A stretch of 64,000 nucleotides of DNA from Haliea sp. (GTDB lineage Bacteria > Pseudomonadota > Gammaproteobacteria > Pseudomonadales > Halieaceae): the NCBI GenBank assembly GCA_002692965.1, contig NZNC01000005.1, positions 186,001-250,000 on the forward strand, given 5' to 3'. The position numbers were made by a program, and so were the translations under genes. The notes beneath the pieces were generated by a model. It saw nothing but the letters and a program-made list of their open reading frames with translations, searched no databases and was not told where the DNA came from. Within the stretch, counting starts at the first letter, position 1. Every line of letters begins with the position of its first letter. This document shows, piece by piece, positions 17,701 to 26,267 of the stretch.

Positions 17701-18843
17701 TCATTCGCTCGCTGTGGCGGCCCAGTTTTCGATCGCCTTGGGCGGTATGCGCAGGCCGCCGGGAATTGCTGTCTGCGTGGACGTTTCTCCCCCCTCGCCG
17801 GGGGTGGGCGCCGGCAGGCTGAAGGCACTCTCGCGCAGGTCGCCCCAACGGATTTCCCAGTACAGGGCCGTGTTTGTCGCGGCCTGATTGAGTGCCTGGG
17901 TGGCGTTCGCCGTGTCGGGGTCGCCAAAGCTCTCGCGCTGGACCCTCAGCAGCGGCGAGGAGAAGAAAGGGACCTGGTTGAAGCTGAAGGAGCGCATGAT
18001 GGTGGCGCGACCGCTGAAGGGGCTCACGTAGGGGCGTCCGAAAAGGAGGTGGGGCTCGGTATCACCGGCGCTCCGCTCGTGGCCCAGCCCGAAGACGTGT
18101 CCGAACTCGTGGGGAGCGACCAGTTCGGAGCAGCCGTCCTGGAAGCGCGGATTGCCGTGTTCGGCCACCAGGATCGCCATGGGAACCAGGTAGTCGGCTG
18201 GCGGTGCCATGCCCAATGTGGCTACGCCACAGCTGCCATCCGGGTTTCGGCCCTCGGCATTTCTGACCACCAGCAACACGTCGGCGCCGTCGTTGTAGGC
18301 GAGATTGTTGATGAAGGTGCTTTCGCGCTCGTAGAGCTGGTCGTAGAGCGTCGAAGGGTTGAAGGAATAGCCGCGGGCGGAGAAGTCGAAATAGCGAATG
18401 CCGCTGATCAGCAGCCGCGCGTTGACACCGGAGCGGCTGAAGGCATCGTTGGTCCGGCGGACTGCATCGATGGCGCGGCGAAAGGGAAAGTCGAAGCCCG
18501 GGGTCTGGCGGGAGTCCACCAGTACCGAGACGGTAACGGGTACGTCGCCCTGGGCGTAGTAGGCATCCTGGGGGATTTTCTGACGGTCGCCAAAGCAGTC
18601 GACGCTGCTGTCGTCCTGGTTGCAGAGGAACTCCCTGCCGGCCAGGGGCGGAAGCGAGCGGTATTCCTCGGCGATCAGCGAGGATTGTTGGTACCAGTGG
18701 ATGTTGTCGGCGCCCTGGTAATTGCCCCGGGGGCTGTCCAGTGAAACGTTGGACTGCGCCGTGGCGACAGCGGCGGCAAGCAGTGCTGCCGTCGCCAGGA
18801 GGGCGTTCCGCAGTGTGATGAGCCACCCTTGGCATATCGTCAT
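17701..18843 (-). CDS. Secreted zinc metallopeptidase (metzincin type)
   Basis: A 380-residue protein with an N-terminal signal peptide (cleavage probably after ATAQ, residue 30). The zinc-site motif HEFGHVFGLGH (His245, Glu246, His249, His255) is the HExxHxxGxxH pattern of metzincins, and TIM at 281-283 fits the Met-turn. Six cysteines in the exported part suggest disulfides. The natural substrate is unknown. It starts 11 bases after the universal stress gene on the same strand and could be the last gene of a SulP-Usp-protease operon. Confidence 0.8.
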   Translation of the reverse strand: MTICQGWLITLRNALLATAALLAAAVATAQSNVSLDSPRGNYQGADNIHWYQQSSLIAEEYRSLPPLAGREFLCNQDDSSVDCFGDRQKIPQDAYYAQGDVPVTVSVLVDSRQTPGFDFPFRRAIDAVRRTNDAFSRSGVNARLLISGIRYFDFSARGYSFNPSTLYDQLYERESTFINNLAYNDGADVLLVVRNAEGRNPDGSCGVATLGMAPPADYLVPMAILVAEHGNPRFQDGCSELVAPHEFGHVFGLGHERSAGDTEPHLLFGRPYVSPFSGRATIMRSFSFNQVPFFSSPLLRVQRESFGDPDTANATQALNQAATNTALYWEIRWGDLRESAFSLPAPTPGEGGETSTQTAIPGGLRIPPKAIENWAATASE

Positions 18844-18854
18844 GGGAAGTTGCC

Positions 18855-19712
18855 TCAGCGAAGAATCAGGACTGGTACCGTACTGCTGGCGAGCATGCGC
18901 GAGGTGTTGCTACCCACAAAGAATTCGCGAATCCGTGAATGGCCGTAGGCGCCCATGACCTTCAGCTCAATGCCGTGGGTTTCCTGGAACTGCATCAGGG
19001 CCTCGATAACCCCGCCCTGGACCAGGTGGGCTTCCACCCGGTGGCCGGCGCCGGTCAAGGTGGCCGCGGCACGCTCGAGGCGCACGCGGTTGTCCCCGGA
19101 GTCTTCACCTACCATGACCACGTGCCCGGGCAGGTCCAGCAGCAGTTGGCTGCTGGCGATGCGGGCGATGGCGGCATCCGCGGTCTTGCTGCCGTCGTAG
19201 GCCAGCATATAGCTGGTGGGGGCAGAGAACTGGCCGGTCGCCATCAGGATGGGGGTGTGGATGGCGCGCACCACGTTTTCCACGTGGGAACCGATTACCG
19301 CGGACTGCGCCGGGTGGTCCTCTCCCTGGCGCCCGATGACGAACAGGCGGGTGTCCGCCTCGCACTCGAGCAGGGCGTCCAGCAACAGGTCGTGGCGCTG
19401 TTCGGCGCTGATCTCGCGGGCGCCCTGGGCCTCGGCCCGCTCCAGGGCCGAGGCCAGGATGTGCTTGCCGTGCTCGATGGCCAGGCGGTTGCGGCGCTCG
19501 TCCAGCTCGGTGAGTTCCGCCAGCAGGGTTTCCCGGCTGCCCAATCCAATGGCGCCGGAGAGGTCCTCGCCGGCAGCGGGTGACGCCGAGCGTTCCAGCA
19601 CATGCAGGAACTTGAGCGGCGCATCGAGGACGCTGCTGGCCCAGGCGGCGGTATCGCAGACCGCGGTGGCGATGGTCGAGCCGTCGATGCAGGCTGTAAT
19701 CTGTTGTGTCAC
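18855..19712 (-). CDS. Tandem-domain universal stress protein
   Basis: A 285-residue cytoplasmic protein with two UspA-like domains. The first (residues 1-157) begins ITACIDGST and ends TPILMATG; the second (about 167-285) begins YMLAYDGSKTAD and carries the nucleotide-binding G-x2-G-x9-G(S/T)-like segment MGAYGHSRIREFFVGSNTS, then VPVLIL. It starts with GTG 21 bases after the SulP carrier gene. Pairing of a SulP carrier with a Usp protein is frequent in marine bacteria, suggesting regulation of the transporter or a shared response. Confidence 0.92.
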   Translation of the reverse strand: MTQQITACIDGSTIATAVCDTAAWASSVLDAPLKFLHVLERSASPAAGEDLSGAIGLGSRETLLAELTELDERRNRLAIEHGKHILASALERAEAQGAREISAEQRHDLLLDALLECEADTRLFVIGRQGEDHPAQSAVIGSHVENVVRAIHTPILMATGQFSAPTSYMLAYDGSKTADAAIARIASSQLLLDLPGHVVMVGEDSGDNRVRLERAAATLTGAGHRVEAHLVQGGVIEALMQFQETHGIELKVMGAYGHSRIREFFVGSNTSRMLASSTVPVLILR

Positions 19713-19733
19713 GCTAGCGCACCCCCGTTGTGA

Positions 19734-21227
19734 TTAGTGTCCCGCCAGAAGCTTTTCCACTTCCTCTGGCTTGTCGTGTACGCCGAAGCGGTCGACCACC
19801 GTGCGGGTGGCCTCGTTCATGCCCTCTATAGTGACCGCGGTTCCCTCGCGACGGAAGCGAATCACGGTTTTGTCCAGGGCGCCCACCGAGGTGATGTCCC
19901 AGAAGTGGGCCTGACTCAGGTCAATAGTGACCGTATCCAGTACCTCCTTGAAGTCAAAGGCGGCCATGAAGTCTTCGGCCGAGGCGAAGAACACCTGCCC
20001 GACGACCCGGTAGCGGCGGTGATTGCCCTCGCTGTCTTCCAGCTCGCTCTTCACCACCATGAAGCGGCCGATCTTGTTGGCGAAGAACAGGGAGGCCAGC
20101 AGCACACCGACGAAGACCCCGATGGCCAGGTTGTGGGTGGCCACCACCACGGCAACCGTGGCAACCATGACGATGTTGGAGGAGAGCGGGTGAGTCTTCA
20201 AGTTTTTCAGGGACTCCCAGGAGAAGGTGCCGATGGAGACCATGATCATCACCGCCACCAGCGCGGCCATGGGAATCTGCCCGATCCAGTCGTCCAGGAA
20301 GACCACCATGATCAGCAGCAGGCCCCCTGCGGTGAAGGTCGACAGACGGCCGCGACCACCGGATTTCACGTTGATGATCGACTGCCCGATCATGGCGCAG
20401 CCGGCCATGCCGCCGAGCAGACCGGAGGCGATATTGGCCACGCCCTGGCCCTTGCACTCGCGGTTGCGATCGCTGCTGGAGTCGGTCAGGTCATCCACGA
20501 TTGCCGCCGTCATCATCGATTCCAGCAGGCCTACGATGGCCAGGCCGACGGCGTAGGGCAGGATGATCTTGAGCGTTTCCAGGTTCCAGGGCACGTCCGG
20601 CCAGAGGAAGACCGGCAGGGTATCCGGCAGCTCGCCCATGTCGCTCACCGTGCGGATGTCCAGGTCGAGGAACATGGCGATCGCGGTCATCACCACGATA
20701 CAGACCAGGGGCGAGGGCAGGGAGCGACCGATGCCGGGGAGCAGTGGGAACAGGTAGATGATGCCGAGGCCGCCCGCGGTCATGGCGTAGACCGGCCAGG
20801 TGACATTGGTCAGCTCCGGCAGCTGGGCCATGAAGATCAGGATAGCCAGCGCGTTGACGAAGCCGGTGACCACCGAGCGGGACACGAAGCGCATCAAATC
20901 GCCGAGACGCAGGAAACCGGCGACGATCTGGAGTACCCCGGTAAGCAGGGTGGCCGCGAGCAGGTACTCCAGGCCGTGTTCCTTGACCAGGGTGACCATC
21001 AGCAGGGCCATGGCGCCGGTCGCGGCGCTGATCATCCCGGGGCGTCCGCCGACGAAGGCGATGACCACGGCGATGCAGAAGGAGGCGTAGAGGCCCACCT
21101 TGGGGTCGACACCGGCGATGATGGAGAAGGCAATGGCCTCGGGAATCAGGGCCAGGGCGACTACCAGGCCGGCGAGCAGGTCGGCGCGGACATTGGAAAA
21201 CCAGTCCCGCTGGATCGATGCAATCAT
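19734..21227 (-). CDS. SulP family anion transporter with STAS domain
   Basis: A 497-residue carrier with 10-14 membrane helices and a C-terminal STAS domain (about 395-497, including [20 protein letters not shown]). The SulP signature is seen in [24 protein letters not shown]. Family members carry sulfate, bicarbonate or other anions; the substrate cannot be told from sequence alone, though the short length and Usp neighbour resemble bicarbonate-type members. It heads a minus-strand transcription unit with the Usp gene and perhaps the protease. Confidence 0.92.
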   Translation of the reverse strand: MIASIQRDWFSNVRADLLAGLVVALALIPEAIAFSIIAGVDPKVGLYASFCIAVVIAFVGGRPGMISAATGAMALLMVTLVKEHGLEYLLAATLLTGVLQIVAGFLRLGDLMRFVSRSVVTGFVNALAILIFMAQLPELTNVTWPVYAMTAGGLGIIYLFPLLPGIGRSLPSPLVCIVVMTAIAMFLDLDIRTVSDMGELPDTLPVFLWPDVPWNLETLKIILPYAVGLAIVGLLESMMTAAIVDDLTDSSSDRNRECKGQGVANIASGLLGGMAGCAMIGQSIINVKSGGRGRLSTFTAGGLLLIMVVFLDDWIGQIPMAALVAVMIMVSIGTFSWESLKNLKTHPLSSNIVMVATVAVVVATHNLAIGVFVGVLLASLFFANKIGRFMVVKSELEDSEGNHRRYRVVGQVFFASAEDFMAAFDFKEVLDTVTIDLSQAHFWDITSVGALDKTVIRFRREGTAVTIEGMNEATRTVVDRFGVHDKPEEVEKLLAGH

Positions 21228-21403
21228 GGGTATCCTGTTGTGCTGGGTGACCTGGCGCGGGGCGCAGGTCGGGATCTCGGGATGCAGCCGCGGCGCGGCC
21301 AGGGGGTCGCGCCCGGAATTCCGCTGGAATCCGGCGCGAGGGGGAGGGGATGCGTTCTACGGCGGCGTGGTCAACATGCGTCCCGGGGCCAAAAAAGGCG
21401 CAG

Positions 21404-21431
21404 AGCATACAGGACGCGGGGGGAAAAGCAA
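21404..21431 (-). promoter_or_regulatory. possible promoter for the SulP-Usp unit
   Basis: On the minus strand TTGCTT (21426-21431) and TATGCT (21404-21409) are separated by 16 bases. The start would leave a leader of about 170 bases before the SulP ATG. Matches are moderate, so this is a tentative call. Confidence 0.3.
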
Positions 21432-21442
21432 CACGCTCAGGT

Positions 21443-22285
21443 TCAGTTGCCGAAGAGCTTGCCGAAGGCCTTGCCGATTTCCTTGGTGGCATTCTCCACC
21501 GCGTTGCCGGCATCGTCCGCGCTCTCGCCGCCGTCTTCCGCCGTGTCGCTGCCGCCATTGCCGCCAAACAGACTGCCCAGGCCACCGCCGTTGGCGCCGC
21601 CCTGCTGGCCGCCACCAAAGAGATTACCCAGGCCCGAGAGATCGGTGGGCTCAGCCGGCAGCACGAAGCGCGCATCGTCCACGCGGGTGGTGTCGAGGCT
21701 GGTGATGCGCATGTCCTGGCCGTAGCGCAGCACACCGAGGTCGCGGCTGGCGAGTTGCTGCTGCAGCTTGTCGGTGCCCTCGAGATCCATGTCCACGGAA
21801 TCGGCGATGGATTTTGCCATCAGGAAGACGGCGTCGCGGAAGCCGCGGGCGCGCGCATCCTCGGACAGCACCATGTCGGTTTCCCGGGTCTGGCCGTCTT
21901 CGTCGATGTAGCGCAGGCGCCAGACCTCGCCGGGAATGCCGGCGACCGTCTCTTCGCGGCCGGTGGCCTCGAGGGATTCCACCCGGACATCCACGGTCTC
22001 GGGGGTGGCGGCGCGGGCCATGCCGCCGAACATGGACATGGCCTGGCTCAGATCGAGCACCATGATCTGGCCGTCGCTGTCCTGGACCACGTAGGTGCGC
22101 CCGTCGCGCACGATCATGTAGCCCTCCTGGTCGGCGGGATTGATGCGCAATTGCTGATCCTGGTATTCAAAACGCATGCGATTGCCCTCGCCATCGACCA
22201 CCTCGGCAATATCGGCGGCGGCGGGCAGGGCCAGCAGGCCCAGGCAGGCGAGCCAGGGGGCGCGGCGTGTGCTGAGCGTCGGCAT
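21443..22285 (-). CDS. Exported hypothetical protein with Gly-rich C-terminus
   Basis: A 280-residue protein with a signal peptide (cleavage after ALPAAA, about residue 24). The body is predicted beta-rich; the segment [20 protein letters not shown] resembles the core of DUF4412-type periplasmic proteins, but I do not recognise the family firmly. The C-terminus is low complexity, with [11 protein letters not shown] and GSLFGGNGG repeats, an acidic stretch, then a short amphipathic helix ending FGKLFGN. The start ATG 22285 has AGGAGAA before it; the frame is open further upstream into the photolyase region without support. Function unknown. Confidence 0.75.
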   Translation of the reverse strand: MPTLSTRRAPWLACLGLLALPAAADIAEVVDGEGNRMRFEYQDQQLRINPADQEGYMIVRDGRTYVVQDSDGQIMVLDLSQAMSMFGGMARAATPETVDVRVESLEATGREETVAGIPGEVWRLRYIDEDGQTRETDMVLSEDARARGFRDAVFLMAKSIADSVDMDLEGTDKLQQQLASRDLGVLRYGQDMRITSLDTTRVDDARFVLPAEPTDLSGLGNLFGGGQQGGANGGGLGSLFGGNGGSDTAEDGGESADDAGNAVENATKEIGKAFGKLFGN

Positions 22286-22356
22286 GATCAGTTCTCCTGT
22301 TGCGGGTGGTTTGGCATCGCTGCAGTATCGACCCGACGGGCAAAAATTTCCACCGC

Positions 22357-23811
22357 TCAGTCGGCGTTTTGTGCGCGTTCCCGCAGTGTCTGCCAGGCCC
22401 CGAGAGCCGTCTCCCGGGCCTCGCGGTGGTCCACCACGGGCTCGGGGTAGTCCTCGCCGAGTGTGACGCCGGCCTCCTGCAGTACGCTGGCGGGGGCCTC
22501 CCAGGGGGCGTGCAGATGGCGGTCGGGCAGGGCGGCGAGCTCGGGTACCCAGCGGCGCACGTAGTGCCCCTCGGGGTCGAACTTCTTTCCCTGCAGTACC
22601 GGGTTGAAAATGCGGAAATAGGGCGCGGCGTCGGCCCCGCAACCCGCCGCCCACTGCCAGCTGCAGAGGTTGTTGCCCATGTCCGCGTCCACCAGGGTGT
22701 CGTGGAACCAGCGTTCACCCCGCTGCCAGTGGGTGAGCAGGTGTTTGGTGAGGAAGGAGGCGACAATCATGCGCACGCGATTGTGCATGTAGCCGGTCTG
22801 CCACAGCTCGCGCATCCCGGCATCCACCACGGGGTAGCCGGTGCGCCCCTGCTGCCAGGCTTCCCGCCGGGGCTTGCTGCCACCCCAGGGAAAGTGCCGG
22901 AAGTCGGGTCGGAAAGGACTGTCCACGAGGGCCGGAAAATGAAACAGCAGGTGCGCGGAAAACTCCCGCCAGCCCAGCTCGCTGAGGAATTTGTCGGCGG
23001 GCTTGTGCAGCCCGGGGTGCTGCTCCGCCGCGGCGCGCACGGCGTGCCAGAGGGTGCGCGGGGACAGTTCGCCGAAATGCAGGTGGGGGGAGAGCCGGGA
23101 GGTGCTTTCCTGCGCCGGGAAGTCGCGGCCGCTGGCGTAGTCCTCCAGGCGTTCGCCGAGAAAGCGGGCCAGCCGCTCGCTGGCGCCGTCCTCGCCCGGT
23201 GTCCACAGTGTCTCCCAGCCGGCTGCCCAGTTCGGCTTGTCCGGCAGCAGTTGCCAGTCCTCCAGGTCGTCGCCCGGCGAGGGCGGTTCTGCCCAGTTGA
23301 CCGCGTCGGGCTCGGGCAGGGGCATTGCCGGTTCGCTGGCGCGGCGACAGGCGCGCCAGAAGGGCGTAAAGACCTTGTAGGGCTCCCCGGACTGGTTGGC
23401 GATGTGTTCTGGCTCGTGCAGCAGGCTGCTGCCAAAACGCCGGCAGTCGATCCCCAGCTCGGTCAACTCGCGGTGCAGCTCGCCCTCCAGTGCGCGCTCC
23501 CAGGGGGTGTAGCCGCGGCTGAAATACACCGCATCGGCACCGGTACGCTCGATCAGTTGGCGCAGGATGTCGGCGCTGGCGCCACGGCGCAGCAGCAGCG
23601 TGCCGCCCCGATCCGCGAGGCTTGTCTGCAGTGCGCGCAGGCTGTGGTGAAGCCACCAGCGGCTGGCGCCACCCGGGGCGAAATCCCCGGCGGCCGCCTC
23701 ATCCAGGATGTAGAGTGGCAGAACCCTGCCGCGCTCGGCGGCCTTGTGCAGGCCGGGGAGGTCGCGCAGTCGCAGGTCGTGGCGGAACAGATAGAGTGTA
23801 AGTGCAGTCAT
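22357..23811 (-). CDS. phrB: Deoxyribodipyrimidine photolyase (class I)
   Basis: A 484-residue FAD enzyme that reverses cyclobutane pyrimidine dimers using blue light. The N-terminal antenna domain begins LYLFRHDLRLRDLPGL. The FAD-binding domain shows TSRLSPHLHFGELSPRT, GRTGYPVVDAGMRELWQTG, MHNRVRMIVASFLTKHL and WFHDTLVDADMGNN, all typical of class I photolyases. I chose ATG 23811, where the family begins, rather than a frame extension 35 codons upstream. It is divergent from the epimerase gene and part of the 22.3-27.3 kb module. Confidence 0.95.
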   Translation of the reverse strand: MTALTLYLFRHDLRLRDLPGLHKAAERGRVLPLYILDEAAAGDFAPGGASRWWLHHSLRALQTSLADRGGTLLLRRGASADILRQLIERTGADAVYFSRGYTPWERALEGELHRELTELGIDCRRFGSSLLHEPEHIANQSGEPYKVFTPFWRACRRASEPAMPLPEPDAVNWAEPPSPGDDLEDWQLLPDKPNWAAGWETLWTPGEDGASERLARFLGERLEDYASGRDFPAQESTSRLSPHLHFGELSPRTLWHAVRAAAEQHPGLHKPADKFLSELGWREFSAHLLFHFPALVDSPFRPDFRHFPWGGSKPRREAWQQGRTGYPVVDAGMRELWQTGYMHNRVRMIVASFLTKHLLTHWQRGERWFHDTLVDADMGNNLCSWQWAAGCGADAAPYFRIFNPVLQGKKFDPEGHYVRRWVPELAALPDRHLHAPWEAPASVLQEAGVTLGEDYPEPVVDHREARETALGAWQTLRERAQNAD

Positions 23812-23858
23812 GTGGCTAGTACGCGGGTCGGGGGCGTTCGGATGAGAGGCATCGGCGC

Positions 23859-23888
23859 TTGATCCACGGCGAAGGTGCTGCGTACTGT
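23859..23888 (+). promoter_or_regulatory. possible promoter for the TIGR01777 epimerase gene
   Basis: TTGATC (23859-23864) and TACTGT (23883-23888) are 18 bases apart, placing a start about 15 bases before ATG 23911. The -10 overlaps CTGTACAG, a palindrome that could be a regulator site. The match to consensus is moderate. Confidence 0.4.
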
Positions 23889-23910
23889 ACAGAAAGTGGA
23901 GGAACAGTCT

Positions 23911-24819
23911 ATGCACTTACTTCTGACGGGCGGCACCGGGTTTATCGGGCAGGCGCTGCGGGACAGCCTGCTGGCCGAGGGCCATCAGCTGACCATACTC
24001 ACCCGCCAGCAGAACCTGGCTTCGAGCGATCGCTGTCGCTATATCAACTCGCTGGACACCCTGGTCCGCGAAGCCGCCGCCCTGGATGGCGTGATCAACC
24101 TGACGGGGGCCTCCCTGGCGGAGGGGCGCTGGACCCGCTCGCGGCGGCAGGTCCTGTGGGACAGCCGGGTGGAGCTCACCCGGGACCTGGTCGCCGCCCT
24201 GCAGCAGTTGCCGGAGCCACCGCGGATCCTGCTGAGCGGCAGCGCCGTGGGCTACTACGGCCACCCGGAACAGAGTGAACTGGACGAGTCGAGCCCACCC
24301 GGCAGCGGTTTTGGCAGCGAGCTGTGCCAGGCCTGGGAGGCCGCTGCCCAGGAGGCAGCGGCTCTGGGAACCCGGGTCTGCCGCCTGCGCCTCGGGGTGG
24401 TGCTCGATCAGGGTGGCGGCGCGCTGTCGCAGATGGTCCTGCCTTTCCGCCTGGGTGTCGCCTCCTGGCCGGGTTCGGGGCACCAGGTCCTGAGCTGGGT
24501 GCACCGCAGCGATGTGGTGTCGGCGATGCAGTTCCTGCTGGCACATCCCGCCTGCGAGGGCGCCTTCAACCTCACCGCGCCGGCGCCTGTCAGTCAGCGG
24601 CAGTTGTGCGATGCCCTGCGCGAGCACTTCCGGACCTGGCTCACCCTGCCGGCTCCGGCGCCGGTATTGCGGCTGGCCCTGGGCGAGATGGCCGACGAGC
24701 TGTTGCTGGAAGGCGCCCATGTCATTCCCGCTGCCCTGGAGGACGCGGGTTTCGGGTTTGGCTTCCCGCAGATCCGAGACGCCCTCGCCGCCATCTACGG
24801 CGGCGGGGCGCCAGATTAG
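23911..24819 (+). CDS. yfcH: TIGR01777 family NAD-dependent epimerase-like protein (YfcH type)
   Basis: A 302-residue extended short-chain dehydrogenase-like protein. The Rossmann motif LLTGGTGFIGQAL is at the N-terminus, GVINLTGASLAEGRW follows, and SAVGYYGHPE contains the YfcH-type active-site region. The C-terminal DUF1731-like segment is visible (LPAPAPVLRLALGEMADELLLEG). The substrate of this family is not established. ATG 23911 has a good GGAGG before it. It is divergent from phrB, with which it is often linked in marine gammaproteobacteria, and it overlaps the convergent sigma-factor gene by 4 bases. Confidence 0.9.
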   Translation: MHLLLTGGTGFIGQALRDSLLAEGHQLTILTRQQNLASSDRCRYINSLDTLVREAAALDGVINLTGASLAEGRWTRSRRQVLWDSRVELTRDLVAALQQLPEPPRILLSGSAVGYYGHPEQSELDESSPPGSGFGSELCQAWEAAAQEAAALGTRVCRLRLGVVLDQGGGALSQMVLPFRLGVASWPGSGHQVLSWVHRSDVVSAMQFLLAHPACEGAFNLTAPAPVSQRQLCDALREHFRTWLTLPAPAPVLRLALGEMADELLLEGAHVIPAALEDAGFGFGFPQIRDALAAIYGGGAPD

Positions 24820-26102
24820 GAGGTAATCACCCAGTCCCGGGCAGTCTCCTGCAGCGCCGGATTGCGGGCGAGCTTGTCCAGGGCGGAGCGCTCCAGTTGC
24901 CGCACCCACTCGCGACTGACAGACAACTGCTCGGCGACTTCGGCCCGGGACAGCGGTCGCCCCCGGTGGAGTCCCCAGCGGGCAATCACGACCTGCCGCT
25001 CGGTGGGGTCGAGCTGCTCCAGCTCACGCAGCAGATGGCGGTGCAGAGAGCGGGTTGAGGCCTGTCCGTCCGGCTCGATGTCGTCCTGGTCGGTGAGCTG
25101 GTCGAGCAGGGTGTCGTCGTCATCCTCCCAGGCGGGCGCGTCCAGGGACACCGTGATATTGCGCAGCTGCTGGATGGCGCGGACCTGCTTTGCCTCCATG
25201 CCGGCGGCTTCCGCCAGCATGGCCTCGTCGGGCTCGTTGCCGGAGCTGGCGCGCAGGGCTTCCCGCTCGCGGTAGACACGGCCTATCTGGTCCCGCACGT
25301 GGCTGGGAAAGCGGATCAGCGCAGCGCCGTCCTGCTGGTAGCGGCGAATGGCCTGGGAGATCCAGTTGTAACTGTAGGTACTGAAGCGGTAGCCCTTGCG
25401 CGCCTCGAATTTTTCCGCGGCGCGGATCAGCCCCAGCGTTCCTTCCTGGATCAGGTCGCGATAGGCGATGCCCTTGCCCACCGACTTGCCGGCGATGGCG
25501 TAGACCAGGCGCAGATTGTGCAGTACCAGCGTGTCCCGGGCCTGGTTATAGCGCGTCAGGGCCAGCTTCAACTGCTGGCGGGCCTCCCCCGACAGCTGGT
25601 AGCGGCTGTGTCCCATCTGCACGTCGGGCAGCCAGTCGGTCAGGGCGTCGGCGACGGCACAGCGCACGGCAGTGCCCTGGTGCCGCATGATCAGGTTGCC
25701 GATGCCGGCAGTCAGGCTGGCCGAGAAGGCCAGTTCCGCCAGCTGGTCAGCACCGCCGCGTTGCCCGGGCGTGGCCAGCGTTGCGCGCAGCAATTCCCGG
25801 GCCGGGGCCAGGCGCGCCCCCGGCAGGAGCTGTCCGACCTCCCGCCGCAGCAGGAAGTGGTGCTCGCGGTTGCCGAAACCGGCGACTTCCAGCGCCTGGG
25901 TGCCGAGGGCGTCGAGGAAATCCGTCAGCCAGGCGCGGGCGCCCTCACCGTCCAGGAAGACATGCTGCAGGGCCTCCACGGCGCGCCATTTGCTGCCGTC
26001 GATCTCGCGCTCCTGCTCCGCACTCAGCAGGGCATAGCGGCGCGACTCGGCAAAGAGCTGCTCCAGTTCGCTTTCGTCTCCTTCCACTTTCCAGCTATCC
26101 AC
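24816..26102 (-). CDS. RNA polymerase sigma-70 family factor with N-terminal insert
   Basis: A 428-residue protein. Region 2 is clear: LRLVYAIAGKSVGKGIAYRDLIQEGTLG-type 2.1-2.2 and YRFSTYSYNWISQAIRR for 2.3-2.4; region 3 includes DEAMLAEAAGMEAKQV; region 4 has the helix-turn-helix LSRAEVAEQLSVSREWVRQLE. A region-1.2-like start (residues 10-35) is followed by about 140 residues unlike standard sigma factors (about 45-185). It resembles group 2 factors such as RpoS or RpoH more than ECF factors. Start GTG 26102 has GGGAGA before it. It lies between yfcH and the divergent MerR gene, suggesting it serves a regulated light or stress response. Confidence 0.88.
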   Translation of the reverse strand: MDSWKVEGDESELEQLFAESRRYALLSAEQEREIDGSKWRAVEALQHVFLDGEGARAWLTDFLDALGTQALEVAGFGNREHHFLLRREVGQLLPGARLAPARELLRATLATPGQRGGADQLAELAFSASLTAGIGNLIMRHQGTAVRCAVADALTDWLPDVQMGHSRYQLSGEARQQLKLALTRYNQARDTLVLHNLRLVYAIAGKSVGKGIAYRDLIQEGTLGLIRAAEKFEARKGYRFSTYSYNWISQAIRRYQQDGAALIRFPSHVRDQIGRVYREREALRASSGNEPDEAMLAEAAGMEAKQVRAIQQLRNITVSLDAPAWEDDDDTLLDQLTDQDDIEPDGQASTRSLHRHLLRELEQLDPTERQVVIARWGLHRGRPLSRAEVAEQLSVSREWVRQLERSALDKLARNPALQETARDWVITS

Positions 26103-26168
26103 GACATCTCCCTCATGTCAGGCTTGCACCACCTTATACGGAACGCAGTGGCCGGTGGTGCTCTGAAT

Positions 26169-26210
26169 CTGGTCATTGTCCAGCCAGAATCACGACAAGT
26201 CCTGGTCATT
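26169..26210. repeat. 9-bp direct repeat in the sigma/MerR intergenic region
   Basis: CTGGTCATT occurs at 26169-26177 and again at 26202-26210, start to start 33 bases, about three DNA turns. The pair sits in the shared regulatory region between the divergent sigma-factor and MerR genes and could be a tandem operator. Chance occurrence is possible. Confidence 0.4.
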
Positions 26211-26267
26211 CAATCCGTTTCGAGGGGGGCCGCGTATATCTGCCAAACCCGCGATGAGGTCTACGTC

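Noticed and set aside
19737-21725. A 662-codon plus-strand frame opposite the SulP gene
   Set aside because: It is extremely rich in Gly, His, Asp and Gln, which is the reverse complement of membrane-helix codons.
25299-26267. An upstream extension of the MerR frame
   Set aside because: The frame is open opposite the sigma-factor gene, but MerR homology begins only after ATG 26268, which has its own ribosome site.
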